Assembly (NCBI RefSeq): GCF_900168055.1
Contig: NZ_FUYS01000002.1
Location: 310,888-374,887 of the forward strand
From: Parapedobacter luteus
GTDB lineage: Bacteria > Bacteroidota > Bacteroidia > Sphingobacteriales > Sphingobacteriaceae
DNA: 64,000 nucleotides
Direction of reading: 5' to 3'
The stretch's first letter is position 1; each line of letters starts with the position of its first letter. The notes beneath the pieces are model-generated. The model was not told the DNA's origin. It did no database searches and saw only the letters and a program-made list of their open reading frames with translations. Below, piece after piece: positions 1-8,134 of the stretch. Position numbers and translations under genes: made by a program.

Positions 1-284
1 CCATGAAAGGGGCCGTCGAAGTACTGACACGTTACTTGGCCAAAGAGTTGGGGCCTCGTGGCATTGCGGCCAATGTTGTGGCGCCTGGAGCTATTGAAAC
101 GGACTTCAGCGGTGGCTTGGTGCGTGACAATAAGGAGATAAATGCACATATCGCCGGCCTGACGGCATTAGGTCGTGTCGGCCTGCCCGATGATATCGGC
201 GGCGTGGTAGCATTCCTTTGTTCGGATGAAGCCCGATGGATCAACGGACAGCGTATTGAGGTGTCCGGCGGAATTTTTCTTTAA
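1..284 (+). CDS. SDR family oxidoreductase, C-terminal part (5' end outside window)
   Basis: This is the last third of a short-chain dehydrogenase/reductase, a Rossmann-fold NAD(P)-dependent oxidoreductase. The first visible codons read MKGAVEVLTRYLAKEL. In the family the Lys of the catalytic YxxxK motif is the residue just before GAVE, so the Tyr lies upstream of the window and the ATG at position 3 is internal, not the start. Also visible are the GIAANVVAPGAIETD segment after the active site, and the C-terminal DDIGGVVAFLCSDEARWINGQ and VSGG signature of classical SDRs. Only the family can be named; substrate and full length cannot be read from this fragment. It ends about 65 bp before the thiamine promoter and riboswitch and is probably a separate transcription unit. 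Confidence 0.9.
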   Translation, partial: MKGAVEVLTRYLAKELGPRGIAANVVAPGAIETDFSGGLVRDNKEINAHIAGLTALGRVGLPDDIGGVVAFLCSDEARWINGQRIEVSGGIFL

Positions 285-348
285 TAGGCCGCTGATCGTT
301 TATCGGCAAACGTAGGCCGCCTTGCATAGGTTATTCAATATTTTGTCG

Positions 349-356
349 TATCTTTG
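349..356 (+). promoter_or_regulatory. -7 promoter box (TATCTTTG) of the thiamine operon
   Basis: TATCTTTG matches the Bacteroidota -7 consensus TAnnTTTG and sits directly before the TPP riboswitch. No TTG lies at the ideal 19-20 bp upstream; the nearest candidate, at 322-324, is about 24 bp away. The promoter is inferred from the box and its position. Confidence 0.55.
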
Positions 357-448
357 ACGTTGGCTTTAGGGGTATTCTGAAGAAGAATTGAGAAAGACCC
401 TTTGAACCTGATCCGGCTTATACCGGCGTAGGGAAAAGTTCAACCGTC
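356..448 (+). promoter_or_regulatory. TPP riboswitch (THI element)
   Basis: The segment has the thi-box layout: AGGGG near 368, a CTGA..GAGA region, ACCCTTTGAACCTGATCCGG, then TACCGGCGTAGGGA. A P1 stem can form between GACGTTGGCTTT (356-367) and the complementary tract at 434-448. It lies in the leader of four thiamine salvage genes, as expected for TPP-controlled expression. About 80 nt separate it from the thiM ATG at 530, where GGAG is the ribosome-binding site. I see no clear T-run terminator between them, so control of translation initiation is more likely than attenuation; that is inference. Confidence 0.93.
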
Positions 449-529
449 ACTTTTAGCGTGGCCACTTTGCGCTTCTCGATCCTTCCAAGGAAACCCACTT
501 TAGCCATTGAAATTTTAAACGTTTGGAGC

Positions 530-1330
530 ATGGAGAAGCGACTTTGGGATCACGTGCAACGGGTGCGCCAGCAATCACCTCTGGTGCAAAACATCACCAA
601 TTTTGTAGTTATGAACAATACGGCAAATGCCCTGCTGGCTGTAGGTGCGTCGCCCATTATGGCACATGCTGACGGAGAGCTGACCGATATGGTTGGTGTT
701 TGCCAATCGTTGGTGATTAACATCGGTACACTGGATAACCAATGGCTTGAGTCGATGCTGCAGGCATCTGCCACAGCACATCGTTCTGGTAAACCTTGGA
801 TATTGGATCCAGTAGGAGCGGGAGCTACGCGGTACCGCGACAATGCGGTCAGCCGGTTGCTGGCCCTGCGGCCAACGGTGGTGCGGGGCAATGCTTCTGA
901 AATTTTAGCGCTTGCCAAGGCCAATAGCGGCGCTACAAAAGGTGTAGACAGCAGGGCGACAAGCGGTGAGGCGCTGGATGCCGCACGGTATATTCAACAG
1001 CGGTATGGCAGTGTCGTTTGCATCTCCGGAGAGATGGACATTGTGGTGGGAGAAGGCCCGTTGGTTTATATCCGCAATGGCGATCCGCTGATGACGAAGG
1101 TGACCGGCCTGGGCTGCTCGGCGACAGCTATCATCGGTGCTTTTATCGCGGTTTCTTCCGATACCGTGGAGGCGGTGAGCGCCGCCATGGGCCTATTGGG
1201 GGTCTGCGGTGAGCTGGCGGTCGCCGTAAGCGCCGGGCCGGGTAGTTTGCAGGTCAACCTGCTGGACAAGCTGTATAATATCACGGAAGAAGAATTTGTC
1301 ACCCGGGTCCGGATTTCCCATGAAGCTTGA
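530..1330 (+). CDS. thiM: Hydroxyethylthiazole kinase ThiM
   Basis: Phosphorylates 4-methyl-5-(2-hydroxyethyl)thiazole with ATP, the salvage route to the thiazole half of thiamine; cytosolic. The 266-residue product has the ThiM N-terminal block NITNFVVMNNTANALLAVGA (21-40), DPVGAGATRYR (94-103) and the anion-hole/catalytic block GLGCSATA (193-200), where Cys196 matches the conserved catalytic Cys. Length is normal. A GTG at 458 would add 24 unlike residues immediately after the riboswitch; I chose the ATG at 530, which is preceded by GGAG and starts at the usual family N-terminus. It is the first gene of the TPP-riboswitch operon and overlaps thiE by 11 nt. Confidence 0.95.
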   Translation: MEKRLWDHVQRVRQQSPLVQNITNFVVMNNTANALLAVGASPIMAHADGELTDMVGVCQSLVINIGTLDNQWLESMLQASATAHRSGKPWILDPVGAGATRYRDNAVSRLLALRPTVVRGNASEILALAKANSGATKGVDSRATSGEALDAARYIQQRYGSVVCISGEMDIVVGEGPLVYIRNGDPLMTKVTGLGCSATAIIGAFIAVSSDTVEAVSAAMGLLGVCGELAVAVSAGPGSLQVNLLDKLYNITEEEFVTRVRISHEA

Positions 1331-1967
1331 TCGCCCATTCCCTTACCGCCTATATCTGGTGATGTCGGAGGCTGACTGCCATGGCCGGGATCCACTGTGG
1401 GTGGCTGAAGAAGCCATCCTCGGCGGTGTGGATATCATCCAACTGCGCGAGAAGGGAGCAGCGGTTGAAGTATTTTTAAAAAAAGCAGCGCAATTGAAGA
1501 CCGTGACCGATCGGTATGATGTGCCTTTAATCATCAACGACGACCTGAAGGTAGCCATACGGGTCGGGGCTTTCGGTATGCATGTCGGTCAGCAGGATCT
1601 TCCCCCAAGCGGCGTCCGCGAAGCATGGTCCGATTGTCGGTTGCTGGGCTATTCCATTGAACGGCTGGAGCAGTTGCAAAGTGCCGAGGCAGCCTTGGCT
1701 GATTATTTGGGTGTCAGCCCGATCTTCCGCACTGCTACAAAGACCGACACAGTGTCGGAGTGGGGGATCGCCGGCATCCGGCAGCTTCGAGGGCTTACGG
1801 ACAAGCCCTTGGTTGCCATCGGCAGGATGAACCGGGGGAACGTGGCTGCGGTAATCCAAGCGGGTGCTGATTGTGTCGCGGTGGTGTCAGCCATCTGCGC
1901 TGCCGACGATCCGCGCGCCGCTGCCGCTGACTTGAAAGCACTCATCAATAATGCAATAGCTATATGA
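1320..1967 (+). CDS. thiE: Thiamine phosphate synthase ThiE
   Basis: Couples HMP-pyrophosphate with thiazole phosphate to form thiamine monophosphate. A 215-residue TIM barrel with the expected motifs: QLREK (41-45), INDD (73-76), GMHVGQQD (86-93), YLGVSPIFRTATK (129-141) and VVSAI (188-192). The phosphate-binding IGGI of most ThiE proteins reads IGRMN here (167-171). The ATG at 1320 overlaps the end of thiM, as usual for translational coupling; a TTG 24 nt earlier is unlikely. Its stop overlaps the thiD start (ATGA at 1964). Confidence 0.94.
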   Translation: MKLDRPFPYRLYLVMSEADCHGRDPLWVAEEAILGGVDIIQLREKGAAVEVFLKKAAQLKTVTDRYDVPLIINDDLKVAIRVGAFGMHVGQQDLPPSGVREAWSDCRLLGYSIERLEQLQSAEAALADYLGVSPIFRTATKTDTVSEWGIAGIRQLRGLTDKPLVAIGRMNRGNVAAVIQAGADCVAVVSAICAADDPRAAAADLKALINNAIAI

Positions 1968-2803
1968 ACACAAAAACGTACCGGTATCCGTCGGTGCTGA
2001 CCATCGCCGGATTTGACGGCAGCGGCGGCGCTGGTATTCAAGCGGATATCAAGACTATTTCGGCATTGGGTTGCTACGCTACCTCCGCGCTTACTGCGCT
2101 TCCCGTGCAGAATACGCAAGGGGTAAAGGCCATCTACCCGATACCTTACCACACGGTGCAGGACCAGCTTGTCACTATTCTCGACGATATTTTTCCTGAC
2201 GCCATCAAAATCGGTATGGTGCATACTGGCGAACTGGTGGATACCATCGTGGATACGCTGGCAGAATATGCCCAGACGCCGGTCGTGTTTGACCCCGTGA
2301 TGGTAGCGACCAGCGGCGATAAACTTATCGAGGATAAGACCATTACCACCATTGTCGAGCGGTTGTTTCCTATGGCGGCCGTCATTACGCCCAATATGGA
2401 TGAGGCGGCTATCCTCGCCGAAATGCCGGTACGCACGCTGGACGACCTTTACGTCGCTGGACTGAAGATCCGGAAATTGGGTTGCCAATCGGTGCTACTC
2501 AAAGGCGGCCACTTGGATGCACCGCGACTTACCTCCTTATATTTCGATGCGCAGGGGACTGTCCACGAGTTTGGTTTTACCAAGTCTGAGACAAACAACA
2601 CGCACGGATCGGGCTGTACGTTGTCTTCGGCAATTGCCAGCTATATTGCGCTGAGGAATAGCTTGTTGGAGGCTGTGCGTAAAGGGCAGGAGTATGTGTA
2701 TCAAGCCATTCTCCACGGCAGTGACGTGCAGGTAGGCAAAGGCAATGGGCCGTTGAACCATTTTTTTAATCCGCAGAAACTCACGAAATATGACCTGGTC
2801 TGA
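1964..2803 (+). CDS. thiD: Hydroxymethylpyrimidine kinase / phosphomethylpyrimidine kinase ThiD
   Basis: Performs the two successive phosphorylations of HMP to HMP-pyrophosphate, the other substrate of ThiE. A ribokinase-fold protein of 279 residues. The N-terminal AGFDGSGGAGIQADIKT (15-31) binds HMP, DPVMVATSG lies at 110-118, and THGSGCTLSSA (213-223) is the C-terminal anion-hole signature with the catalytic Cys. The start overlaps the thiE stop by 4 nt and the 3' end overlaps tenA by 14 nt, so the four genes form one tightly coupled transcript. Confidence 0.95.
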   Translation: MNTKTYRYPSVLTIAGFDGSGGAGIQADIKTISALGCYATSALTALPVQNTQGVKAIYPIPYHTVQDQLVTILDDIFPDAIKIGMVHTGELVDTIVDTLAEYAQTPVVFDPVMVATSGDKLIEDKTITTIVERLFPMAAVITPNMDEAAILAEMPVRTLDDLYVAGLKIRKLGCQSVLLKGGHLDAPRLTSLYFDAQGTVHEFGFTKSETNNTHGSGCTLSSAIASYIALRNSLLEAVRKGQEYVYQAILHGSDVQVGKGNGPLNHFFNPQKLTKYDLV

Positions 2804-3449
2804 ATACGCTTGGGTGGCCATCGAACCGATTTACCAATCCATCATCGCCATGCCCTTCATCACCGAATTGCAGGACGGCACACTTCCCATTGAGAAATTC
2901 CAGTTTTATATGGCGCAGGACTCGGGCTACCTGGAGCATTTCGGCCGGGCACTGGCGCTTATCGGTGCGCGCGCCCACGACACGGATGACGTATTGGCAT
3001 TCCTGCGCTTCGGTGAAGGTGCTATTGTGGTAGAAAAAGCTCTGCACGAGTCGTATTTCAATGATTTCGGCGTTGCCGAACATGGCATGCTCGAGCCCGC
3101 CTGCCACCACTACGTGCATTACTTGAAAAGCACTGCGGCATTAGCCCCCGTGGAGGTAGCGATGGCTGCCGTGCTGCCCTGTTTCTGGATTTACAAGAAA
3201 GTGGGCGACTATATCTACGCTCATCAACACGCGGGCGACAACCCTTATCAACGGTGGATCGATACCTATGCCGGTGAGGACTTCGCGATTTCTGTGCGGC
3301 AGGCCATCGCAATTTGTGACAGGGTAGCCGCAGCTACTACAGACAGCGTACGCGAACGGATGACGGAAGCGTTCATCACGGCCAGCCGGCTGGAATACCG
3401 ATTCTGGGATAGCGCATACCGGCTGGTCAGGTGGCAGTCGGTGGGTTAA
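2790..3449 (+). CDS. tenA: Thiaminase II / aminopyrimidine aminohydrolase TenA
   Basis: Hydrolyses aminopyrimidine breakdown products of thiamine (and thiamine itself) to HMP, which ThiD then reuses. An all-helical protein of 219 residues, normal for the family. The catalytic Cys is Cys131 in LPCFWIY and the C-terminal acid is Glu202 in SRLEYRFWD; Asp44 in YMAQDSGYL matches the pyrimidine-binding Asp. With thiM, thiE and thiD it makes a salvage set: no thiC, thiG or thiH is present, so de novo HMP and thiazole synthesis, if it exists, is elsewhere. Its 3' end overlaps the convergent regulator gene by 23 bp. Confidence 0.93.
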   Translation: MTWSEYAWVAIEPIYQSIIAMPFITELQDGTLPIEKFQFYMAQDSGYLEHFGRALALIGARAHDTDDVLAFLRFGEGAIVVEKALHESYFNDFGVAEHGMLEPACHHYVHYLKSTAALAPVEVAMAAVLPCFWIYKKVGDYIYAHQHAGDNPYQRWIDTYAGEDFAISVRQAIAICDRVAAATTDSVRERMTEAFITASRLEYRFWDSAYRLVRWQSVG

Positions 3450-4395
3450 TTGCCAATTCCATTTGGATATTGCAGCGTTTGTACGGTGAAGGGTATCCGG
3501 TGACTTTCCGGAATCCTAACTTGTGGTACAGATTAATTGCCGGTTTCAGGATGGTGTTGCTTTCAAGGTACAGCGCTTTAGCGCCCGCTTTCCGGGCTTT
3601 GTCCACGATAGCCTTGCCGAGCAGCCAACCAATACCTTTGCCCTGCACCTTGGGCGAGACGGCCATCTTTGCCAGTTCGTAATCATAACGGGGGTCGTTC
3701 ATTTTGATTAGCGCGCAAACGCCGACAGGTTCACCTTGGTATAAGGCTACCAGTATTTTGCCGCCATTGTCCAAGATGTATTCCTGCGGATTATCCAGCG
3801 CCTTATAGTCGGACTCTTCCATTTCAAAGTAGTCGGAAATCCAGGCCTCGTTGAGCGCCTTAAAAGCTGCCTGATATTTCGACTGGTAGTCAACAAGGAT
3901 TACCTCGTCGCTTTCCCGGCGTTTTTTCTCCTCCTGCACCCTGCTGAATAACGATTGCTGTTCCAGCAAAAATTCCCATTCCGCTAAGGCTTCCCATAAG
4001 TTATGGGTCGCTTCAGCAATGATGCCATCAATAGCCCGGTCAATGTCCCGGTATTGGAAACTGATTTTGTCAATTAACTCCTTTCCTTTCTCCGATAAGG
4101 AGATAACGTTCTGGCGTTTGTCTCCGGAGTTGATGTTTTCGACGATTAAGCCGCTTGCGGCCATTTCGCGCACGATTTTGCTGACGGAAGGTTGGGAATG
4201 GCCGATCTCTTTAGCGATTTCGGTAATAGTTTTTCCATCCGCTTCGGAGAGCACGAAAAAAACCGGAAACCATTTGGGGGCGAGCGTTACCTCATACAAC
4301 CCGTAGATTTTAGCTGCATCATCTGTCACCTTTGCAGCGAGCATCCGCAGTCGGCTTCCCAAGGCCATCTTGCCTGTTTTTGAAAATAAATCCAT
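3427..4395 (-). CDS. MarR-type regulator fused to GNAT N-acetyltransferase
   Basis: A two-domain protein of 322 residues. Residues about 10-145 form a MarR-like winged helix, with the recognition region ITEIAKEIGHSQPSVSKIV (57-75) and a wing around residues 85-100. Residues about 165-318 are a GNAT acetyltransferase with the acetyl-CoA loop VSPKVQGKGIGWLLG and a C-terminal LYHKLGFRKV block. This fusion architecture is known in bacteria; the acetylated substrate is unknown. An inverted repeat and a -7 box lie directly upstream, which suggests autoregulation. It converges on tenA with a 23-bp overlap of coding ends. No functional tie to thiamine can be read from the sequence. Confidence 0.88.
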   Translation of the reverse strand: MDLFSKTGKMALGSRLRMLAAKVTDDAAKIYGLYEVTLAPKWFPVFFVLSEADGKTITEIAKEIGHSQPSVSKIVREMAASGLIVENINSGDKRQNVISLSEKGKELIDKISFQYRDIDRAIDGIIAEATHNLWEALAEWEFLLEQQSLFSRVQEEKKRRESDEVILVDYQSKYQAAFKALNEAWISDYFEMEESDYKALDNPQEYILDNGGKILVALYQGEPVGVCALIKMNDPRYDYELAKMAVSPKVQGKGIGWLLGKAIVDKARKAGAKALYLESNTILKPAINLYHKLGFRKVTGYPSPYKRCNIQMELAINPPTAT

Positions 4396-4399
4396 CTGT

Positions 4400-4423
4400 A
4401 TAACTAATTACATAACCAGTTAT
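4400..4423. promoter_or_regulatory. Inverted repeat, candidate operator of the MarR-GNAT gene
   Basis: ATAACT and AGTTAT form a 6-bp inverted repeat with a 12-bp spacer, only 4 bp upstream of the regulator's ATG and just downstream of its -7 box. A bound dimer would cover the expected transcription start. Operator function is inferred from position and symmetry. Confidence 0.5.
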
Positions 4424-4424
4424 G

Positions 4425-4432
4425 CAAATATA
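4425..4432 (-). promoter_or_regulatory. -7 promoter box (TATATTTG) of the MarR-GNAT gene
   Basis: TATATTTG on the minus strand fits TAnnTTTG and lies 29 bp before the start codon, directly abutting the inverted repeat. No convincing -33 TTG is at the ideal distance. Confidence 0.5.
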
Positions 4433-4735
4433 ACGACAATATTCGGTACTATGCATCGCTCCGTCATTTATACCTGCTTTTTTCTTCCTCTTTTTTGTTC
4501 TTGTTCTACCGTAATGCGGGTTTGATCCGGGCCGCATGCGACGTGGATCCGGGAATTTCACAGATACACCCCGGATCAGCTCCGCATCGTACACGGAAGA
4601 TGACAGGAGAATGATAAAAGAAAGGAGGAATAGGTTGTCTTGTTTTGCACCCATGATTGTCGCAACCTGCCGTACCATCGTTGGCCGGCAATCAGTAAAT
4701 TTGCTCATGTTATATTTATATTAAAATAAACGATT
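4433..4735. other. Divergent intergenic region, no convincing gene
   Basis: This stretch between the MarR-GNAT gene and the DinB-like gene holds the upstream parts of both promoters. Short open frames exist on both strands, but they lack family features and the one on the minus strand runs over the regulator's promoter and first codons. I see no RNA gene or repeat in it. Confidence 0.5.
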
Positions 4736-5251
4736 ATGCAAGAAAGCTTATCACGCTCTTTGGAAAACGCCTTTGGCGAGTTACTGACCACGTTGTCGTC
4801 TCTTGATGAGCAAGAGCTGAATACCGTGCCTTTCGCAGGGAGCTGGACAGCCGGGCAGGTGGGCGATCATCTGCGCCAGTCTTATGACGTGGTTGGGTGT
4901 CTTACTGGGCGTACTGAGGTGACGCAGCGCGATCCCGGTGCATACGTCGCGCCATTGAGCGAACAATTCCTGAATTTCGAGATCAAAATGCAATCTCCTG
5001 ATTTTATTCTGCCTACCGAAGCCCCCATAGCAAAAGAACGGCTGCTGGATGGTCTAAAGCAGCGGACATCAGTAATCCTTGATTTTGCAGCAAGCCATGC
5101 GGATATGACATTGACTTGTCTTGATTTTGAATTGCCCACGTTAGGCGCACTCACCCGAAACGAATGGCTTAATTTTGTGCTGGTGCACACGTTACGGCAT
5201 AATCACCAATTGGCCAATATCATGCACCGGCTGGATCACACGCTGTCATAG
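4736..5251 (+). CDS. DinB family protein
   Basis: A 171-residue protein with the four-helix layout of the DinB/YfiT superfamily, whose characterised members are metal-dependent thiol transferases or hydrolases. Candidate metal-site histidines are in SWTAGQVGDHLRQS (His about 47) and in the C-terminal LVHTLRHNHQLANI helix (two or three His around 151-159), which fits the usual triad. No signal peptide; cytosolic. It is transcribed divergently from the MarR-GNAT regulator, so that regulator may also control it; this is inference. The substrate is unknown. Confidence 0.78.
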   Translation: MQESLSRSLENAFGELLTTLSSLDEQELNTVPFAGSWTAGQVGDHLRQSYDVVGCLTGRTEVTQRDPGAYVAPLSEQFLNFEIKMQSPDFILPTEAPIAKERLLDGLKQRTSVILDFAASHADMTLTCLDFELPTLGALTRNEWLNFVLVHTLRHNHQLANIMHRLDHTLS

Positions 5252-5393
5252 CACTGTCACTGGTAGGTTGTAGCTTTGCAGATGCGGACCAGTCACCGTA
5301 AGCGATGACATGCATACCACCAATTACCGGCATACTCAGCGGCAGACGATCGATATAGTTGCATATAAAAGCAACTTTATCTAATTTGGCGCC

Positions 5394-6956
5394 ATGTATA
5401 AAACGAAAAACGCGCTGCTGCTGCTGTGTGCAATGGCAGCTTCCCTACAGGTGCTATGGGCTCAACGCTACCAGTATACGGTTGATTTGACCGATCTGCA
5501 GAATGATAAATTCAACGTGACGCTCCTTACGCCTGAGATCTCGGAAAGGACCGTGATCTTCGCGTTACCCAAGATAATCCCGGGTACCTATTCCATTAGC
5601 GACTATGGGACTTTCGCATCAAACATCGTGGCGGAGGACAGCAAAGGCAGGCGCTTGCCGGTAAAACAGCTGAACACCAACCAGTGGGAGATAAGCAACG
5701 CGAAGCGCCTCTACCGGATTACTTATGAGGTGGAGGATATCTTCGATACCGATAAGGAACACAAAATATACCCAATGGCGGCGACCAACATCGAAGAAAA
5801 AAACGTGGTGGTCCATACACCGGGGATTTTCGGCTATGTAGAAGGCCAAAATAAACTGCCTATCGAATTGACGTTTGAAAAGCCTGCTGATTTCTATGCA
5901 TCGTCGGCAAAATTGCCGGTGGAAAGCACGGCTACGCGCGACGTTTTCCTGATGGAAAGTATAGATGATCTATACGACACCCCCATTATGTATGGTGTGC
6001 CAGACACCACAACGGTACAAGTAGGTAACTGCGAAGTTTTGGTATCGGTATACTCGCCCAATAAGACCATCACATCGCGTGAAATCGCGGATTGGTTGAG
6101 CGGATTGCTACAGGGCGCCCGTAAATACCTCGGAGGTAAGCTGCCGGCCGATCGGTATGCGTTTCTGTATTATTTCAAAGACATGGCGATCCAGCAATCC
6201 TTCCAATTGGGTATGGCCGGGGCTTTGGAGCACACCACATCGTCGTTTTACTACATTCCGGAACTGCCAGCTAATGTTTTGAAAAACCTGTTGGTGGATG
6301 TCTCGTCACATGAGTTTTTCCACATTATCACGCCATTGACCATTGCATCGCGGGAAGTGAAAGAATTCAACTACGACACACCGATATTATCCAAGCACCT
6401 ATGGCTGTATGAAGGTACCACCGAATATACGGCACACCACGTACAGGTGCAGCATGGTATGAATACACCCGAACAGTTCTTGGATAAACTTGCTGAGAAA
6501 ATCGTCGACTCCCGAGAACACTATAACGATACCCTGTCATTCACCCAGCTCAGCAAATACGCGGCTTCCACGTATGCCGATCAATACGGAAATGTGTATC
6601 AGAAAGGTGCGTTGATAGGGGCTTGTCTGGACATCTACCTGCTCCACTTGTCGGAAGGAGGATATGGATTGAAAAACCTGACGCACGATCTGGGTATACG
6701 CTATGGGAAGGACCGTTTTTTTGAGGATGATGAACTTTTCGACGAAATCGCCCGATTGAGCTACCCGGAGGCCAAAGCGTTCTTGGTGAAATACACACAA
6801 GGAAATTTGCCCATTCCCTACGAAGAATATTTCGGTATGGTGGGGATACGGTATCAGCCCGGGGAAACCAAGAAGTTGGTTGTTGATGAGCATGCCAACC
6901 CACAGGCCGAGTGGTTGCGGGCAGTTTGGTTGACGGGTACAGCGCCCTGCCGATAG
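5394..6956 (+). CDS. M61 family metallopeptidase, exported
   Basis: A zinc aminopeptidase-like enzyme of the M61 (glycyl aminopeptidase) family. It begins with a signal peptide (residues 1-23, ending VLWAQ). The N-terminal half is the beta-rich M61 domain; the catalytic domain has ALEHTTSS (277-284), the zinc motif HEFFH (306-310) and the third ligand in WLYEGTTEY (Glu340). Many family members continue into a C-terminal PDZ domain. This one stops at 520 residues with no recognisable PDZ, and its stop lies 2 bp from the stop of the convergent next gene. The protein may be naturally short or shortened by rearrangement at that junction. Confidence 0.88.
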   Translation: MYKTKNALLLLCAMAASLQVLWAQRYQYTVDLTDLQNDKFNVTLLTPEISERTVIFALPKIIPGTYSISDYGTFASNIVAEDSKGRRLPVKQLNTNQWEISNAKRLYRITYEVEDIFDTDKEHKIYPMAATNIEEKNVVVHTPGIFGYVEGQNKLPIELTFEKPADFYASSAKLPVESTATRDVFLMESIDDLYDTPIMYGVPDTTTVQVGNCEVLVSVYSPNKTITSREIADWLSGLLQGARKYLGGKLPADRYAFLYYFKDMAIQQSFQLGMAGALEHTTSSFYYIPELPANVLKNLLVDVSSHEFFHIITPLTIASREVKEFNYDTPILSKHLWLYEGTTEYTAHHVQVQHGMNTPEQFLDKLAEKIVDSREHYNDTLSFTQLSKYAASTYADQYGNVYQKGALIGACLDIYLLHLSEGGYGLKNLTHDLGIRYGKDRFFEDDELFDEIARLSYPEAKAFLVKYTQGNLPIPYEEYFGMVGIRYQPGETKKLVVDEHANPQAEWLRAVWLTGTAPCR

Positions 6957-6958
6957 CG

Positions 6959-7918
6959 TCAAGTCAGGAATTCAGCCCAGAGTGGGAAGTGGTCGCTGAT
7001 GCGCCACGAGAGCTGGCTTTCGTTATAATTCCTGCTTTGCAGCACTTTACCACGAAAATCGTAGACGCCTCCGCGGGAATAGGTCATGGAGAGTTCGCTT
7101 TCAAACCAAGCAATTTGGTCGTAGAAGGAATACGTCTTCTTGAAGATTGTGCGATCGATGTCCTGTAAGTCCGCCGGCACATGCAGGCCCTTGGAAACAA
7201 AAGCCTCGTAAGTGGGATCGCCGGCTTTGGCAATATTGAAATCGCCCAATGTGATCAGGCTGTGATTCCAGCTGTGTAGTTCATCTGCCCAGTCGTGCAC
7301 CCAATCGGCGATAGCCTGCAATTCGGGTATGCGCGAGGCAGGTGTACCGTACAGTACATGCAAGGTGAGCAACACAAAGGTTTTGCCGCCGACGAGGAAG
7401 CTCACGCCATATGGTGTGCGGGCGAATTGTCGTTGGAGCGAATTATTGTTCAGCGCTCGGTTTTCTTCCAGTACGTCATCGGGGATGACAACTTCACAAG
7501 CCAGCCCGGAGAGCTTCACCTTCCGCGTGTCAAACAGGAAGGCCAATCGTTCGTCATTACCTGGACGTCCCTTGGTGACATCGGTCATGAGAAACCCCCA
7601 GTGCGGTCCCATAAGTTTTAACGCATGGCGCAAAGCCTTGAAATTGCCTTTGACCTCCTGGACGGCAATGATGTCGAACCGCTTCAATATCGTCACGATG
7701 CACAGCAAAGATTGTAAATCCCTTTTGGGGCTTTGCTGGTCGGACGCTTGCCATTCTTCGGTCAATCCGCCGAAAGCACGGATATTCCAGGTGCAGATAA
7801 GCACATTGCGATCCAACTGCTTGGTGGGTAATTGCTCGTCGAGGTCGGCAGCCAAGAACTGCAGCTCTTGTCGCACGTTATGGGGTGGGGTATCCGTTAT
7901 TTTTGGCATGGCAGGCAT
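6959..7918 (-). CDS. Endonuclease/exonuclease/phosphatase (EEP) family protein
   Basis: A DNase I-like fold hydrolase of about 319 residues. Motifs in order: TWNIRAFGG (Asn binding metal), VQEVKGN (Glu metal ligand), the LTLHVLYG block, LGDFNIA (Asp/Asn) and the C-terminal SDHFPLWAEF (catalytic Asp-His). Members act on nucleic acids, phospholipids or inositol phosphates; the substrate here cannot be assigned. A TTG 30 nt further upstream is possible, but I prefer the ATG at 7918 (or the one at 7909), where the family-like sequence begins. No signal peptide is evident. It converges on the M61 gene with a 2-bp gap. Confidence 0.82.
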   Translation of the reverse strand: MPAMPKITDTPPHNVRQELQFLAADLDEQLPTKQLDRNVLICTWNIRAFGGLTEEWQASDQQSPKRDLQSLLCIVTILKRFDIIAVQEVKGNFKALRHALKLMGPHWGFLMTDVTKGRPGNDERLAFLFDTRKVKLSGLACEVVIPDDVLEENRALNNNSLQRQFARTPYGVSFLVGGKTFVLLTLHVLYGTPASRIPELQAIADWVHDWADELHSWNHSLITLGDFNIAKAGDPTYEAFVSKGLHVPADLQDIDRTIFKKTYSFYDQIAWFESELSMTYSRGGVYDFRGKVLQSRNYNESQLSWRISDHFPLWAEFLT

Positions 7919-8134
7919 GAGATGCGGTGTTGCTGCCAAGTTATCCAAAAGTTTCCGGTAATTTTAAGCTTTTTACTAACAAAATAACTGCTAAGATTTT
8001 TTAGGCAGATTTTGCGGTTCCCGGCCAAATGCTTTCCGTAGCTCGCCTTTAGCCCGTTCAGGCACGCCCCTTTGCAGGTCATCGAGAGATCATTACGCCT
8101 TTATGCCTGCCCGCTCACAGGTGACTCAGGACAA

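Noticed and set aside
458-529. Upstream GTG start for ThiM
   Set aside because: The added 24 residues do not resemble ThiM and lie directly after the riboswitch; the ATG at 530 has GGAG at a suitable distance.
1703-2488. Long minus-strand frame of 261 codons over thiE/thiD
   Set aside because: It is antisense to two well-supported genes, with His/Arg-rich composition typical of such shadows.
4319-4708. Minus-strand open frame of 129 codons over the MarR-GNAT upstream region
   Set aside because: It runs over the regulator's -7 box, operator and first codons in another frame, has a basic low-complexity stretch and no family signature.
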